Shown one piece after another: positions 11,641-22,900 of a stretch of DNA of 64,000 nt (position 1 is its first letter; each line of letters begins with the position of its first letter). Below the pieces are notes generated by a model. It worked only from the letters and a program-made list of their open reading frames with translations. It searched no databases and was not told the origin of the DNA. Both the position numbers and the translations under genes were made by a program. This DNA comes from Perognathus longimembris pacificus (taxonomy: Eukaryota > Chordata > Mammalia > Rodentia > Heteromyidae). The DNA lies in the NCBI RefSeq assembly GCF_023159225.1, contig NC_063184.1:11831528-11895527 (forward strand), read 5' to 3'.

Positions 11641-11915
11641 GCCAGGCACCAAAGGCTCAAGCCTGTAATCCTAGCTTCTCAAAAGCCTAAAATCTAGAGG
11701 AAAGCAATTAGAAGCCAGTTTGAGCAGAAAAGTCTGTTTACTGCACTCCATCTCCAAAATAAAAGCACAAAGCAGAGCTAGAGGTGTAAATCAAGTAGTA
11801 GAGTGCCATCCACTCAAGAGGACCAAGTTAGAGGTGTAAATCAAGTAGTAGAGTGCCATCCACTCAAGAGGACCAAGTTCAAAACTTGCCACCATCCAAA
11901 ACAATTAATAAAAAA
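11641..11915 (+). repeat. B1-Geo composite SINE with internal 50-bp tandem duplication
   Basis: Plus strand: GCCAGGCACCAAAGGCTCAA, GCCTGTAATCCTAGCTTCTC, GAAGCCAGTTTGAGCAGAAA, then the right half. Within the right half a 50-bp unit (starting TAGAGGTGTAAATCAAG) occurs twice in tandem with no difference between copies, at 11779-11828 and 11829-11878. It ends with an A-rich tail at about 11908-11918. Confidence 0.88.
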
Positions 11916-11940
11916 AAAACCCATAACCACATTATTTGGC

Positions 11941-12018
11941 AAGCTAAGAGGGTAGCTCAGTGTTACAGTGTGAGCTTAGCATGTGTAAGGTTCTGAGTTC
12001 AATCCTCAGCAACACAAT
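11941..12018 (+). repeat. ID-like (tRNA-derived) SINE monomer
   Basis: GGGTAGCTCAGTGTTACAG resembles a Pol III A box and TGAGTTCAATCCTCAGC a B box, spaced as in rodent ID elements. No Geo half follows; instead the element runs into a CA/TA-rich tail. Confidence 0.7.
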
Positions 12019-12023
12019 GGTTA

Positions 12024-12073
12024 ACAAACACATGCACACAGGTATACACACACAGATATACACATACACATGC
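12024..12073. repeat. CA/TA-rich simple repeat
   Basis: Imperfect ACACA/TATACA array directly after the ID-like SINE, probably derived from its tail. Confidence 0.75.
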
Positions 12074-15000
12074 CTGAAGTTGTCTGAGTATCGAACTTTT
12101 AAAAATATTGAACATAGATGCTGTCTGTACATCTGACACTGTGGTCTGTTAAGTAGTTCTAGGACCAACATTTAGGGGCAACTTTTCTAACACTATTAAG
12201 GTGATATATTTACTATTATAACCACATACTCTATTACTCCATAAACAATGTTTCCAAACAAACACAATAAACACATAATATGAAGAGAAAGCGAGCTTCA
12301 TATCTGGGGAATTAATTTTTTAAGGGAGTTGGTATATTTTCCTTTTGTTCGTTCTACATTCTGAGGGTTGGTTACAGTACTGAATAGAAAATGATAAAAC
12401 TTAATCAAGAATATTATTTTAGACATCGCAGGAACAAATCTTTGTGGATAGTTAAGACTTTTTTGGTTTGCATTTGTGCCTTTCAAAAGAAAGATTTCTT
12501 CTTGAAATTGGAATAATTGTAACTAAAACTTACAATTTGGAACATTAACTGTTTTTATTCCTTGTATAGTTTGGTCACCAAGTTGTTTTTTTAAAAATGT
12601 AGATCATAATGTCATTTTGTAAAACATTGTTCTAGTTCTTAAATAGGAGAGTTAGGCCTGACCTTGGTTGCTTAGATCCAAATTTCTACTCTAACTCAGT
12701 GCTTGTCTCTAAAAACTACAGTAGTGAAATGAAAAATCACAAAGCCCTTCCTGAGGTAGATGTTTTATTTAATACTATAAACTATACATTATTTTACTTA
12801 GAAATAATAAACTTTGTCTTTATTTTGATCCGAATAAACTATTAACATGAAAGACAATTCTATTTGATTCTAAATCATTTAGGTGACTTTTTATGAAACG
12901 TTGTAGTGAGGTAGACTTACACATCAGAAACATGGACAGTGGCATGTGCTTTTTTTCTTTCTTCACAGTTGCTACCATAGTGGGGAAAAAGACTCGGGAT
13001 CACATGTCTGCCTTCCTGCTGTAACTAATCTCTCCAGATCTGGCTGGTGATTCAGGCTGTACCTCCGCCTGAACTGCCTAGCTGAAGTCAGAACAGGAAC
13101 AAATAAAAATTCAGCAAAGATTCTTTGCAATTTTTTCCCCCCAGAATGCTAAAACTTGTTGTCAACTGATTTGAACATCCAAGTGTCTCCCTGCTTCTAT
13201 ATCCTTGTGTTAAAGCTCTGTTCATTCACTGGTGTTACAAAAAAAGGGCACACGTCTTGCCAGGAAATTTATTATTATTTTTTTAAAGAACCTCTGTATC
13301 TTCTAGCAATGAGAAGACACTTTTAGTCTATACAACAAAAGCAAATTAAATGTTTTTTTTTTCTCTTTTGCAAGAAGAGTTACAGGAATATTTTGAAATC
13401 TCAAGGGCCATATTTTTTTCTTGTTTTTTTCTGTGAGGAAAGCTCCTATAAAATTATTGGCTTACAATATGAGGGAGGTTTTTCTTCATTTTGTTTAAAA
13501 GATAAGAAGAACAAGGACTATAGATAATTCGTATGGATCAAAGTAGATTGGTTTAGATATCTGTTGTAAGGTTTTACTGGAATCCTTTACAAAAGATTTT
13601 TGGTTAAGTCTAGTTAGGTCTGTTTTGCAACACTAAGCTCTCTGCTATTTATAATATTTTAACAGGGATTAGAAGGAGTAGGGTAAAGCGATAAACTTCC
13701 ACATTTAAATATATTTTTCTGGTGAATTTTAGTTAAAATGTCACAGACTCTATTTGCACAGACAGAATGAACTGATAGGGCATCGGTCCGCCATGACTCA
13801 TGGGTCTGTTTTGTGGACATTGTCCCACAGAAGAGATTCCACAGTAAGAAAATGGAGACACGGGGGCTTGTTTGGTTCTTGCCTAGACTCTCATGGTTAC
13901 CTCACAGGAATGATTAGGCCTTTTGATTTTACAAACCTGACCTCCATAGTTGTTCAGGGATAGTGTAGCTCTATCACTTCATAATCCTAAATGTGCTGGA
14001 GGATATCTGGACATTAATCTTCAGACTGTGCTCAACAAAGAAATGCATCATCCATGGGTTCATGTTTCTCTCCCTGTTGATCTTTTTCTAGAGAGTTTCT
14101 TCATTACTGATTTTCCCTTTCATTCTCTATGGTAGCCACGTGGAGAAGCACCTCCATTCACCAGCAGAGTTCTCTTATTTCAGAAGCTCATCTTGTTATG
14201 TAGAAAATCTTTCTGTGAGGTAGCTTTGGCCTCATTATGTTTTTGTTAATAGAACATAAGCTATTGCTCACTGGTAGGTTCTGATTTATGACCTGGCATA
14301 GCTTTATAGTTTGTACATATAACCACAGTCACATAAAACAGGACTGCTCAAGCTGGCTGTCTAGGTATCTGTAAATCTATATGGCTACTTTCATAAAAAG
14401 ATCTATTATTTGTTTCCATCTGTTCACCAACTATTTTGGAACCCAATTACCTTCACTTTGCTTATTTTTGACATTGCTGCACAGATAAGTTGCTATGGTT
14501 TATAAAAACAGACATATCAAATATATATATATGTGCATATGTTATTGCTCATGTAATATGCAGACAAACAGATAGGCAAATACTAGTTCAGGGATTACAA
14601 ACAATAGGGGGACAAGAGATGTGACATTCTGGAGAACAGGTGCCAAATCTTTGCCTAGAACACAAAATACCTAACTACATATATAAATATGCTCATGAAA
14701 TGAATAAATAGAAAAATGATAGATGAAAGTGCACATGCTTTACTGGTTTCTGGGTTTATGAGAGGCCAGCATACACAAAGCTGTTTACTTGATAACATCT
14801 AATTTGCTTATATTTTTCAAAATCTTTTCCTCTGCAGAAGGGTCCACCCAATAACCAAAGGGAGACTATGAACTAGATGATCTACCAAGTGCTATGGGAC
14901 ATAAATTTCTCTTCTTGAGAAGCTACATGGAGAGCACTCCCTGAGTCTCAACAACTTATTTAAAATTATTTGGGGAAATAGAAAAAGATGACCATTTCTT

Positions 15001-15272
15001 ATCAATTATGTAGTGAGCCAGTATGTTAAATAACATACTCTCTTTAAAATTTTAAATAACTTCTTAACAATGACATATTCAGAATGTGGAAAATGTTGAT
15101 TACCTGGGTTGAAATCATACAAAATCCCTCATAGGTGTCATTGAAGATTCACAAAATATAACTGGCACAGAAAGTCAAATGGCGCTACATTTTTTCAGAG
15201 CAGAAATATACTTCACAAATCAAAATACTGTTTATCCTACTAGCTATTGCTTTCAACATTAAGAAGAAAGGA
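12074..15272. other. 3.2 kb repeat-poor unique DNA
   Basis: No SINE, L1 or LTR recognised across 3.2 kb, in contrast to the SINE-dense flanks. Short open frames at 13754-13963 and 13950-14135 have no recognisable domain. A TA dinucleotide run lies at about 14519-14532. Confidence 0.45.
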
Positions 15273-15513
15273 ACTCTGCCAATTGCTTGTGGCTCATGAC
15301 TGTAATCCTAGCTATTAGGAAGGCTGAGATCTAAGGATCTCTGTTCAAAGCCAGCCGGGGACAGAAAGTCCATGAGACTCATCTGCAATTAGCCTTCCTG
15401 CTCTCCACCCAATAAAGCCGAAGTGAAGTTGTGGCTCAAATGGTAGAGTGTTAGCCTTGACTAAAAAAGTTCAGAGACTTTGCCTAGGTCCTAAATTCAA
15501 GCCCCAGGACTGG
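15273..15513 (+). repeat. B1-Geo composite SINE
   Basis: Plus strand: GGCTCATGACTGTAATCCTA, GAAGGCTGAGATCTAAGGA, AAGCCAGCCGGGGACAGAAA, then AGTTGTGGCTCAAATGGTAG and TTCAAGCCCCAGGACTGG. Confidence 0.88.
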
Positions 15514-15548
15514 TGCGCGCGTGTGCACACACACAAACACACACACGA
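15514..15548. repeat. GCGCGTGTGCACACA simple repeat
   Basis: CG/GT/CA alternating purine-pyrimidine tract at the 3' end of the preceding SINE. Confidence 0.8.
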
Positions 15549-18500
15549 TACTTATTTTTGTGCTTCATGTATTGTTATTGATTTACCTCTGAATTCATGC
15601 AAACATAAAAATCATATTTCCAGGAAAAAGCTTTTCAATCATTTACAAGATTCTCATTTGTGTTTTCCCTACAACACACACTGTAAGTTGTCAATAGAGT
15701 GGGTTTGTTTGCATACAGATAGATCACCACGCCCCTTTGCACATGCAGGTTACCTGCATGCATTCCTGCATGTCCATGCATGAGCACACAGGTATACACT
15801 GGCGCCGAAACACCCGCACACTTTCCCAATTGTCCTCTTCAGCCTTGTTCGTTGCTCTTGCCCAACCTTCATGGCCTCCAGCATAAACATACCTTTCCTC
15901 CCCTGTTTACTCATTTACTTTTTACCAGATAAAAGTTCTCCTGTCTGCCTTTGCTGGCCTAAGATATAGTGACTGCCTGAGTTCCCTATTTGGGTGGAAA
16001 AAAATCTCATTCATCAATGGCAAAGTTTAGGATTTATCCAAGGGAAGCTGAGCCTTGTGTGCAGTTTATGGAGTATCAGCACCAAGCAGATGTTACTCTG
16101 CACGTTTTAACTTAATGACTTCTCTCACCATGGAAAGATGATAATGTTTCATTTCTCAGTCAACTTAAATGAATAGCCATGATTTGAGAAAGAAGAGCAT
16201 TTGTCTCGGGATAAGCAAATCAATATCAGCACTCTAGTTTCAATACTGAATAGTGAATGCATAGTTCTCATGTTTTGTTCACAGAAGCATCTCTCCCTTT
16301 AAGAAATAAGTTTTTATGTTCACTAAATTCCACAGGGCCAGGCTGAATCTGTAAAAAAAAAAAACACAAAAGGAAAGTCAAAGTTTTCACACAGGGATCA
16401 TGTGTGTATATTGCTTGCTCTATATGAAATTAATATTCCAAAAATGTTTGAAAATATTATAGAATCTGGAGGACTACAATGCCTGAAATATAGTTTATGT
16501 GATTGACTGAAAGCTATTGCATGCAAAGAATACTTGCTACCAACTTGCTTTTCCCAACACCATGACAGTGTGAATGATCAAGTATCTCCTGCAAAAAAAA
16601 ATAAAATAAACTGTTTAATTTAAAGGGATAAGTGGAAACCTTGTAGTCTGCCACATGACTTGGCACCCTTGACTAGCAAATATACCTAACTGTGGGCGTG
16701 AGCCAAGTGTACAATTTCATTCACTGCAGGAGCTCTTTCTGTTTACTTAATTGCAAAGAATGTAATTTTGCATTCCACTCTATTTAGTTTTAGTAAGAAT
16801 TTCTCCGGCGAATACTCCATTGTGTCTCCATGTTTCCGGATTACATACTAAACTGTATTTTTGTGCTATCATAAATGGTAACTGTGGCAATCAGTGAATG
16901 AAGGCAAAAGAGGCTAAGATTGATTATTTTTGGTAACAGACTCTCTAAATGAGTTCATTTTTATACGTAGTCCCACAAAGAGTGGCAAACCAAGAAAATG
17001 TCATAGGCATTTCCTTTATAGAGCAGACCATTTATTCAACACACAATTACTTTCTAATAGCATATAGTAAAAGAGCTCAATGAATTCCAAATGTACAGTA
17101 AATTCATACAAACTTACCATATTCTTTTCCAGGCTGTGTGCTACAGCTCTTTCCCTTCCCGCCTGACAATATGTTGCCATGCTATAAAAGCCCTAATGCC
17201 CATTTTCAACGATTAGCTGTACATCAGCATTACCACCACAAATCCACAAGTTTCACATCAAGCATTAAATGGGATGAATATTGATCTGCTAAAGAGGATT
17301 TATTTATTTCTAGCTCTATCCAAAGATCAACTGCTAGCAGCTTTTGGGGGATCTGCGAAGCTCTCACAGCACAAAGCTACTGCATACATGACACTGGACT
17401 TGACATTTCAGTGCTGGAAGAAAACCAAACAGTAAATTCAGCGCAATAATCCTAGATAAATGAGATGATCACTGCAAAAGCTGAGATAGTTAAGTGGTCT
17501 ATCAGAGAAGTCCAACGGATGGTATTGAACAGTTGCTACATAGAATCCTCACTCGTGTCAGTGTGGCCCACAGCACCGTCCTATCAGATGCCTGTAGCAA
17601 CACATTAAAACAATCTGTAACTCCTGCACTGATTTCCCCCTCTATGTGTATTGTTCTGGTTTCACAGGTGATGGTAAATAATGCACAATGTGACAAAGGG
17701 GTGAGCCTAACAATTGTTTTGAATATGCATAAGTTAACGTCCTAAGACAATATAACAAAAATTGAAATGCGTGAAGCAGACTTACCCAGGAGAGAGGCAG
17801 TCTCATATTTTTACTGATGAAACAAAGAATGATGGGGTATTAGTGTAACTTAAAGTCAATCATTTTTAATAAGACGGTCAAAGCAAAGACTAGTATGGTT
17901 CTCTCTCCTCTCTAATTGGAATGCCTGCTCTCCTCTGCATATCAAAGAAAGATGTCCATCTTAAATCTACAACTGGATATTGCCAGAAATGAATCAATGA
18001 TAAATGCGTAAGTGGGTGTTGCAGAGAAAAATTCACTTAAACTTTTTTTACAACATCAAATATTTGTCTACCCATGTAAACCTTTAAAAATATTTTCCTA
18101 TAGTCTTATGATCAGAAAATGAAGAGAATTGAATTCTTTCCCTTTATTTAACAGAACCAAGCTACACAAACATGTATTTAATCTTTTTCTTCTCAGAACC
18201 AAAAGTATAAAAAACATATATAAGTCAAAACTAATAGGTTTATAAATACAAACAAGCTTATGGCAACTCATCAAGTAAATTCACATGAAGTCTAGCAAAC
18301 TCAGTGCTAAATACATGGAAGTTATTTATAATGAAGATGAGTGTGGCAAGCCATGGTTGTGGATATGTCATATTTATATCACTTTATTCATCATATGAAG
18401 CATGAATATGAATATTACCTAGTCAGACAACAAAGTCTGTGGAAGTCAAGGTGTATGCACCTCATGCTAGCTTCTGGGATGAGCCCACTGAGCAATTGTG

Positions 18501-19196
18501 GAGTCAGCTTACTTATTCAAGGAAGAGGAGGGACATCGAAAGAGCAGATCCATCATGGTCTATATTGTCCACCTACGTTGGACATATCACACAAGCAAAC
18601 TGGAATATGTGCACTTGGGTTTGCCGAGTAAGATACCACCTCAGAGGTGGTGGATCAATCATTAATAGACAATGAGGAAAGTCCAAGTCACTTCCACACC
18701 AAAGAGAAAAAAAAATACCTTAGATTCTCTTCCAGTCTCAACTCTATAATAATACTCTGCTGCCTGATTGCTTACAGTCATTTTAATGATTAAGCCTGTC
18801 AAACTAGAGAAGCAGGGTGTTTAAAGAACTGAAGTTTCTTAGGGAAGAAGGAAGGAGCATAAATTGCACTGGAGATTTTGCTGTTTTAAGACATGGAAGG
18901 CAATCTCTTGCTTTGTAATTACCCAGAAAGTGAAATACTATATTTTGTTGTTAGTATTTGAAACTTGGGGTAGCAGATGTCCTCAGAAGAGGTACCACTT
19001 ATTTTAATGAGGATTTGTTTACAGACCTGAGGGTCTAAATTACCAAGGCCAAATGACCTTTATGAATTTAAACAATGCATTCAGGGCGAATCTGGATGAA
19101 ATATGGCTCCCTCTCTGACAGTGCCATTCATGTTAATTCATTTTAGTCACCCCAAAATTAAGAATCATATATTGATTTTGTTTTACTTTATTGTTG
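15549..19196. other. 3.6 kb repeat-free block, candidate conserved non-coding region
   Basis: No interspersed repeat or microsatellite was recognised over about 3.6 kb, the longest such block apart from 20.6-24.5 kb. Short palindromic hexamers of CATGCA type occur at 15740-15785. The segment 16600-17450 has a balanced base composition and no coding frame. Frames at 17494-17745 and 18341-18675 have no known domain. Candidate enhancer-type DNA by absence of repeats only. Confidence 0.35.
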
Positions 19197-19421
19197 TTTG
19201 TGCTAGTGCGTGGGCTTGAACTCAGCGCCTGGGTGCTGCCCCTTAGCTTTGAGCTCAAGTCTGTTATTTGAGCCATAGCTTTACTTTACACTTTTTAGTG
19301 GTTAATTGGAGATAAGAGTCTCATAGATTTTTCTTGCCTGCACTGACTTTGAACCAGGGTCCTCAGATCTCAGCCTCCTGAGTAGCTAGATTTACCAGTG
19401 TGAGCCATTGGTGTCTGGCCA
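19197..19421 (-). repeat. B1-Geo composite SINE
   Basis: Minus-strand copy. Plus: GGGCTTGAACTCAGCGCCTG, TTTGAGCCATAGCTTTACTT, GGTTAATTGGAGATAAGAGT, CAGATCTCAGCCTCCTGAGT, AGCTAGATTTACCAGTGTG. Confidence 0.88.
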
Positions 19422-20249
19422 TATATTGAATTTTAGATACTTAAATATAAGCAGATGACATATGCAATTGTATGAGGTTGTTTTGTGGATCTTTTAAAAA
19501 ATTGGGAAGGTTTTGCTCTTAGCTTCTTGTTTCTGGGAAAGCAATACATGAGAGCAATCTCATGTAAGGAGTAATTTCTTTTTAGAAGATGATTTTTTTT
19601 ACATTTATCAATGATATAATTTGGAGGAAGGAAACTAATATTTCCTCTAATGGAAACCGGGCAGGGAGTTATGATGGCGAATTGTGTTCCTGTACTTATG
19701 GTATTTCTCAAGCCACTGTTTCTGCAAGCTGGAAGAAGTCTTGGGAGTTTTAGTGCACTGAGGACATCACAGCATATACATTTGTCTTGTTAGCACAATT
19801 TGTAATTGGCAGCTTCTCCATGCAACAAGGACTGTCTGTTCTCTTAAATCAGCCTGTCCTATTCAAAGTCTCATCTTCCTTCTCAGCATCTCTTCTGTCT
19901 GGCAGGTTTTATGGGACAAGATTCAATCTATATTTAAAACTTCTGTAAAAATCAGAGGCTGGAAGAGATTGAAAATATTTAATCTCAACTATTAAGCTCT
20001 TCATTTCTGTGATGCATAAGAATTATCACTATGTACCTAATACTTAGACATCAGTTAAGTGGTTTTGATATTAAACTGTATCGAAAATTTTCATCTGTTT
20101 TTCCTAAGCATAACACGGATGGAATCTGTATTGTAATTTTACTAGTTTTCAATTAGTAAACAGGAAAGGCAGCAAAGGAAAAAATAGGAAATGGAAATTT
20201 ATTCACAGATGATTTAATGTAAAAAAATATATATGTATATAAAGAAATA
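19422..20249. other. Unique DNA, nothing recognised
   Basis: A 92-codon minus frame (19433-19711) shows no domain or family similarity I can name. No repeats. Confidence 0.45.
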
Positions 20250-20407
20250 CCAGCTGAGTGCTGGTGGCTCATAGCTGTAATCCTAACTATTCAAGAATCT
20301 GAGATCTGAAGATCACAGTTTGAAGTCAGCCCAGGCAGGAAAGTCTGTGAGACTTTATCTCTGATCAACAAAAAGTCCGAAGTGGAAATTTAGTGCAGTG
20401 GTAGACT
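20250..20407 (+). repeat. B1-Geo composite SINE, 3' part replaced by GA repeat
   Basis: Plus strand: GTGCTGGTGGCTCATAGCTG, TAATCCTAACTATTCAAG, GGAAAGTCTGTGAGACTTTA. The right half runs only to GTGGTAGACTAGGAG, then continues into a GA-rich microsatellite, so the expected GTTCAAG terminus is missing. Confidence 0.85.
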
Positions 20408-20564
20408 AGGAGATAGATAGAGAGAGAGCGAGAGAGAGAGCAAGAGAGCGAGAGCAAGAGCGAGAGAGAGAGAGAGAGAACAGAAAGGACAAAAGGAAGG
20501 AAGGATGGGAGAGAAGACAGAGAGCTAAAGAAATAAAGAAAGGAGGAAGGAAGGAAGGAAGGAA

Positions 20565-20601
<37 letters not shown>

Positions 20602-20639
20602 GAAGGAAGGAAGGAAGAAAGAAAAGAAAGAAAGAAAGA
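20408..20639. repeat. (GA)n / (GGAA)n / (GAAA)n compound microsatellite
   Basis: About 230 bp of almost pure purine on the plus strand: GATA, then GAGA/GAGC, then GGAA and GAAA blocks. It starts inside the preceding SINE. Low-complexity minus frames here (Ser/Phe/Leu-rich, 20365-20658) are artefacts of the repeat. Confidence 0.92.
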
Positions 20640-22752
20640 TGTATTTATTTAGAGCCACATCGTTGAGATTCTGGAATCATTTTTGACGTGTCTCAGTAGT
20701 ATGAAGCTAACATACCTGGCAAGACCTTATACTAAAGCTAAGAGTGCAGAATATTTTACCCACTCTCCCTGGACACAGTGCTTTTACCTAACAGTACCGC
20801 CTTTCTTCACAAGCACTTAATAACATATGCTACGATTTGACGGTGGTGCTAGCGGTTGAAGTCAGGTGGAATATTTCAGAGAGGATAGATCTTTCTTTAA
20901 AACAAGGGAAAAAATCTGATCAAACATGCCTTTTCGTCTTCTGTTGGGTATGTAAGACAATCCCCACTCTCTGCGAGTTACAGGTAAATCAAGGCCATTT
21001 AGATCATGTGCTGCTTTTGTCTTGATTGTTTGTGCCAGCTCTGAACAAACATGAAGGTACCAAAGACAAGCCTTCCCATCATTCTGCTGAGAGCTGCACT
21101 AGAAATTTGAGCTGAATTACTTAGTTAATCAAATGTCTTAACTGTTAAAAAGAAAATTAAAAAAAAAAAAACCCTGGGTAGCACCGTTTCATGGTGGCTT
21201 ATTTTGGAGAGAGACCTGCTTGGATCGCTGTTACTGTTTTTCCAATTTCCTACTAAGAGTAATTGGTTTTGCTCACATTATTGCTCTTTCTCACGTTTCA
21301 GTTGGTTTCACCAGAGCAAATGGCTCAATGCTGTAGCTACGAGTTGGAGAGTACCAATCACTTGATTTAAACAACAGTATTTTTAAAACATATTTCTTTT
21401 CATCCATTGTTCTGTAGGATAGTTATTTTTTTAAATAAGCAAACTAGAACAAAGGGCCATTGTTCTTAATATACATGGCATGCGCCAGTAACATATATGA
21501 GAAAAATGTCACAGGAAGGATTTTCTTTTCCAGGTACTTACACCACTGCCTAACAGGAGGGAAGGGTTTACAGCAGCCAATGATGCAAAAAAGCCCTCTA
21601 ACAGTAGCTGATTTGTATGCAACAATGACCATAAGGGTAACTCTTCAGCAAACCTGAATCTCATATATAATGCATAGCAGTTAATAAATCATAGTAAAAT
21701 CAGATGGCTTAGAGCCAACAATATACCTCACTAGTAATGGAAAGGGGTGGAAAGATTTATAGCGAGACAGATTCTGTCTGGGTTTTGCTTTTAAGATGCT
21801 CACTGAGCTGAAGTGGAGTATCTTACCGGAGTTTGTGTATTTGGTAGATTTACCCCCCTCCCACCCCCCCCAAACCACCTCAGGGTCTTCTGCAGAAAGT
21901 GGCTACCCTTTCTCTTCTACCACCAGGTGGAGTGTTATGTACTTAACATTCTACAGTTTTATACTTGGAACCAAAACAGATTACATAGGGGAAACAGAAG
22001 TATTTTTGAACCTCTCATATTTAGACAGCAAATTTTCAGGAAGTGCTTTCTTTCCCCCCTCAGCCAAGTACTTGCAGGTCATGATACCTTGAAACTTCTG
22101 CTGAACACAAATTAATTCTTTAAATGACAGTTCACGTAGCTTGACAGGGAAGCTGAGTTGTATTTTTGCTTGAGATGATCAGAGCAGTGTTCAGGCATCT
22201 GTTCACAGTTTATCATCATGAATGTTTTACTTGCTGTTCCATGTGAATCATAAAAATTGCAGAATTTGCAAATTTGTTGCATGTCAAGGGGAAAGAATAT
22301 GGAGAATAACATATGCCATACAGATCCGAGAGAAACATTCCCGTCAAATCTGCTTCTGGTTATTAGTGAGTCTTGGCTAATTTCCGGTGCTGACATGGGC
22401 TATTGAGATGTGTGGCAAACATGTCACCTCAGAGTTAAAAATATTGAACCTATTGAATGAGTGATCCTCTACAAATTCTTACCATCAAATGCAATGAAGG
22501 TAAACAGCTGTAGCGAGGAAAGGATGGGAGGAAGTTTGTTAATGCCTCTTTGTGCATTTGTCTACATGATCGTATCTTGTGAAGACTCAAGTTTCTATTT
22601 CAGATTGAAACTTGACATTTATCACTTGTAGTTGGGTTTTCATGAAGGGCAGAATTGAGTTGCTTTTCCTGAATGTTAGGATAGTGCTATATGCATTTTT
22701 CACTGAGAAATAGTGTCTCCTTAGTGAGGCAGAGTGGATTTTAAAGGCAAAA
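20640..22752. other. Repeat-poor unique DNA
   Basis: No interspersed repeats seen. It contains the SOX-type palindrome at 21446-21466 and pyrimidine tracts at 21853-21875. Overlapping plus frames at 21796-22115 and minus 22112-22396 have no recognisable domain. Candidate conserved non-coding sequence. Confidence 0.4.
21446..21466. promoter_or_regulatory. SOX-type near-perfect palindrome
   Basis: A 21-bp inverted repeat with core AACAAAGGGCCATTGTT and matching AGAAC/GTTCT flanks. Two SOX-like half sites (ACAAAG and the complement ACAATG) face each other with a 3-bp spacer, the head-to-head arrangement reported for SoxE (SOX8/9/10) dimers. Function is inferred from the motif only. Confidence 0.4.
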
Positions 22753-22900
22753 AGATAGCAAAAGGAAGGAAGAAGGGCAAGAAGGAGGGAAGAGAGGGAG
22801 GGAGGGAGGGAGGGAAGAAGGAAGGAAGGAAGGAAGGAAGGAAGGAAGGAAGGAAGGAAGGAAGGAAGGAAGGAAGGAAGGAAGGAAAGAGAGGGAAAAA
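22753..22900. repeat. (GGAA)n / (GGGA)n microsatellite
   Basis: Purine-only array; the perfect GGAA core is about 22818-22887 (roughly 17 units), preceded by GGGA units at about 22796-22815. Lys/Glu/Gly-rich (plus) and Ser/Phe/Pro-rich (minus) frames across it are artefacts. Confidence 0.93.

Noticed and set aside
17181..17191. TATAAAAG sequence as a core promoter
   Set aside because: Isolated motif in AT-rich DNA with no downstream transcript evidence or coding exon.
20365..20658. 97-codon Ser/Phe/Leu-rich minus frame
   Set aside because: Translation of the purine microsatellite and SINE remnant.
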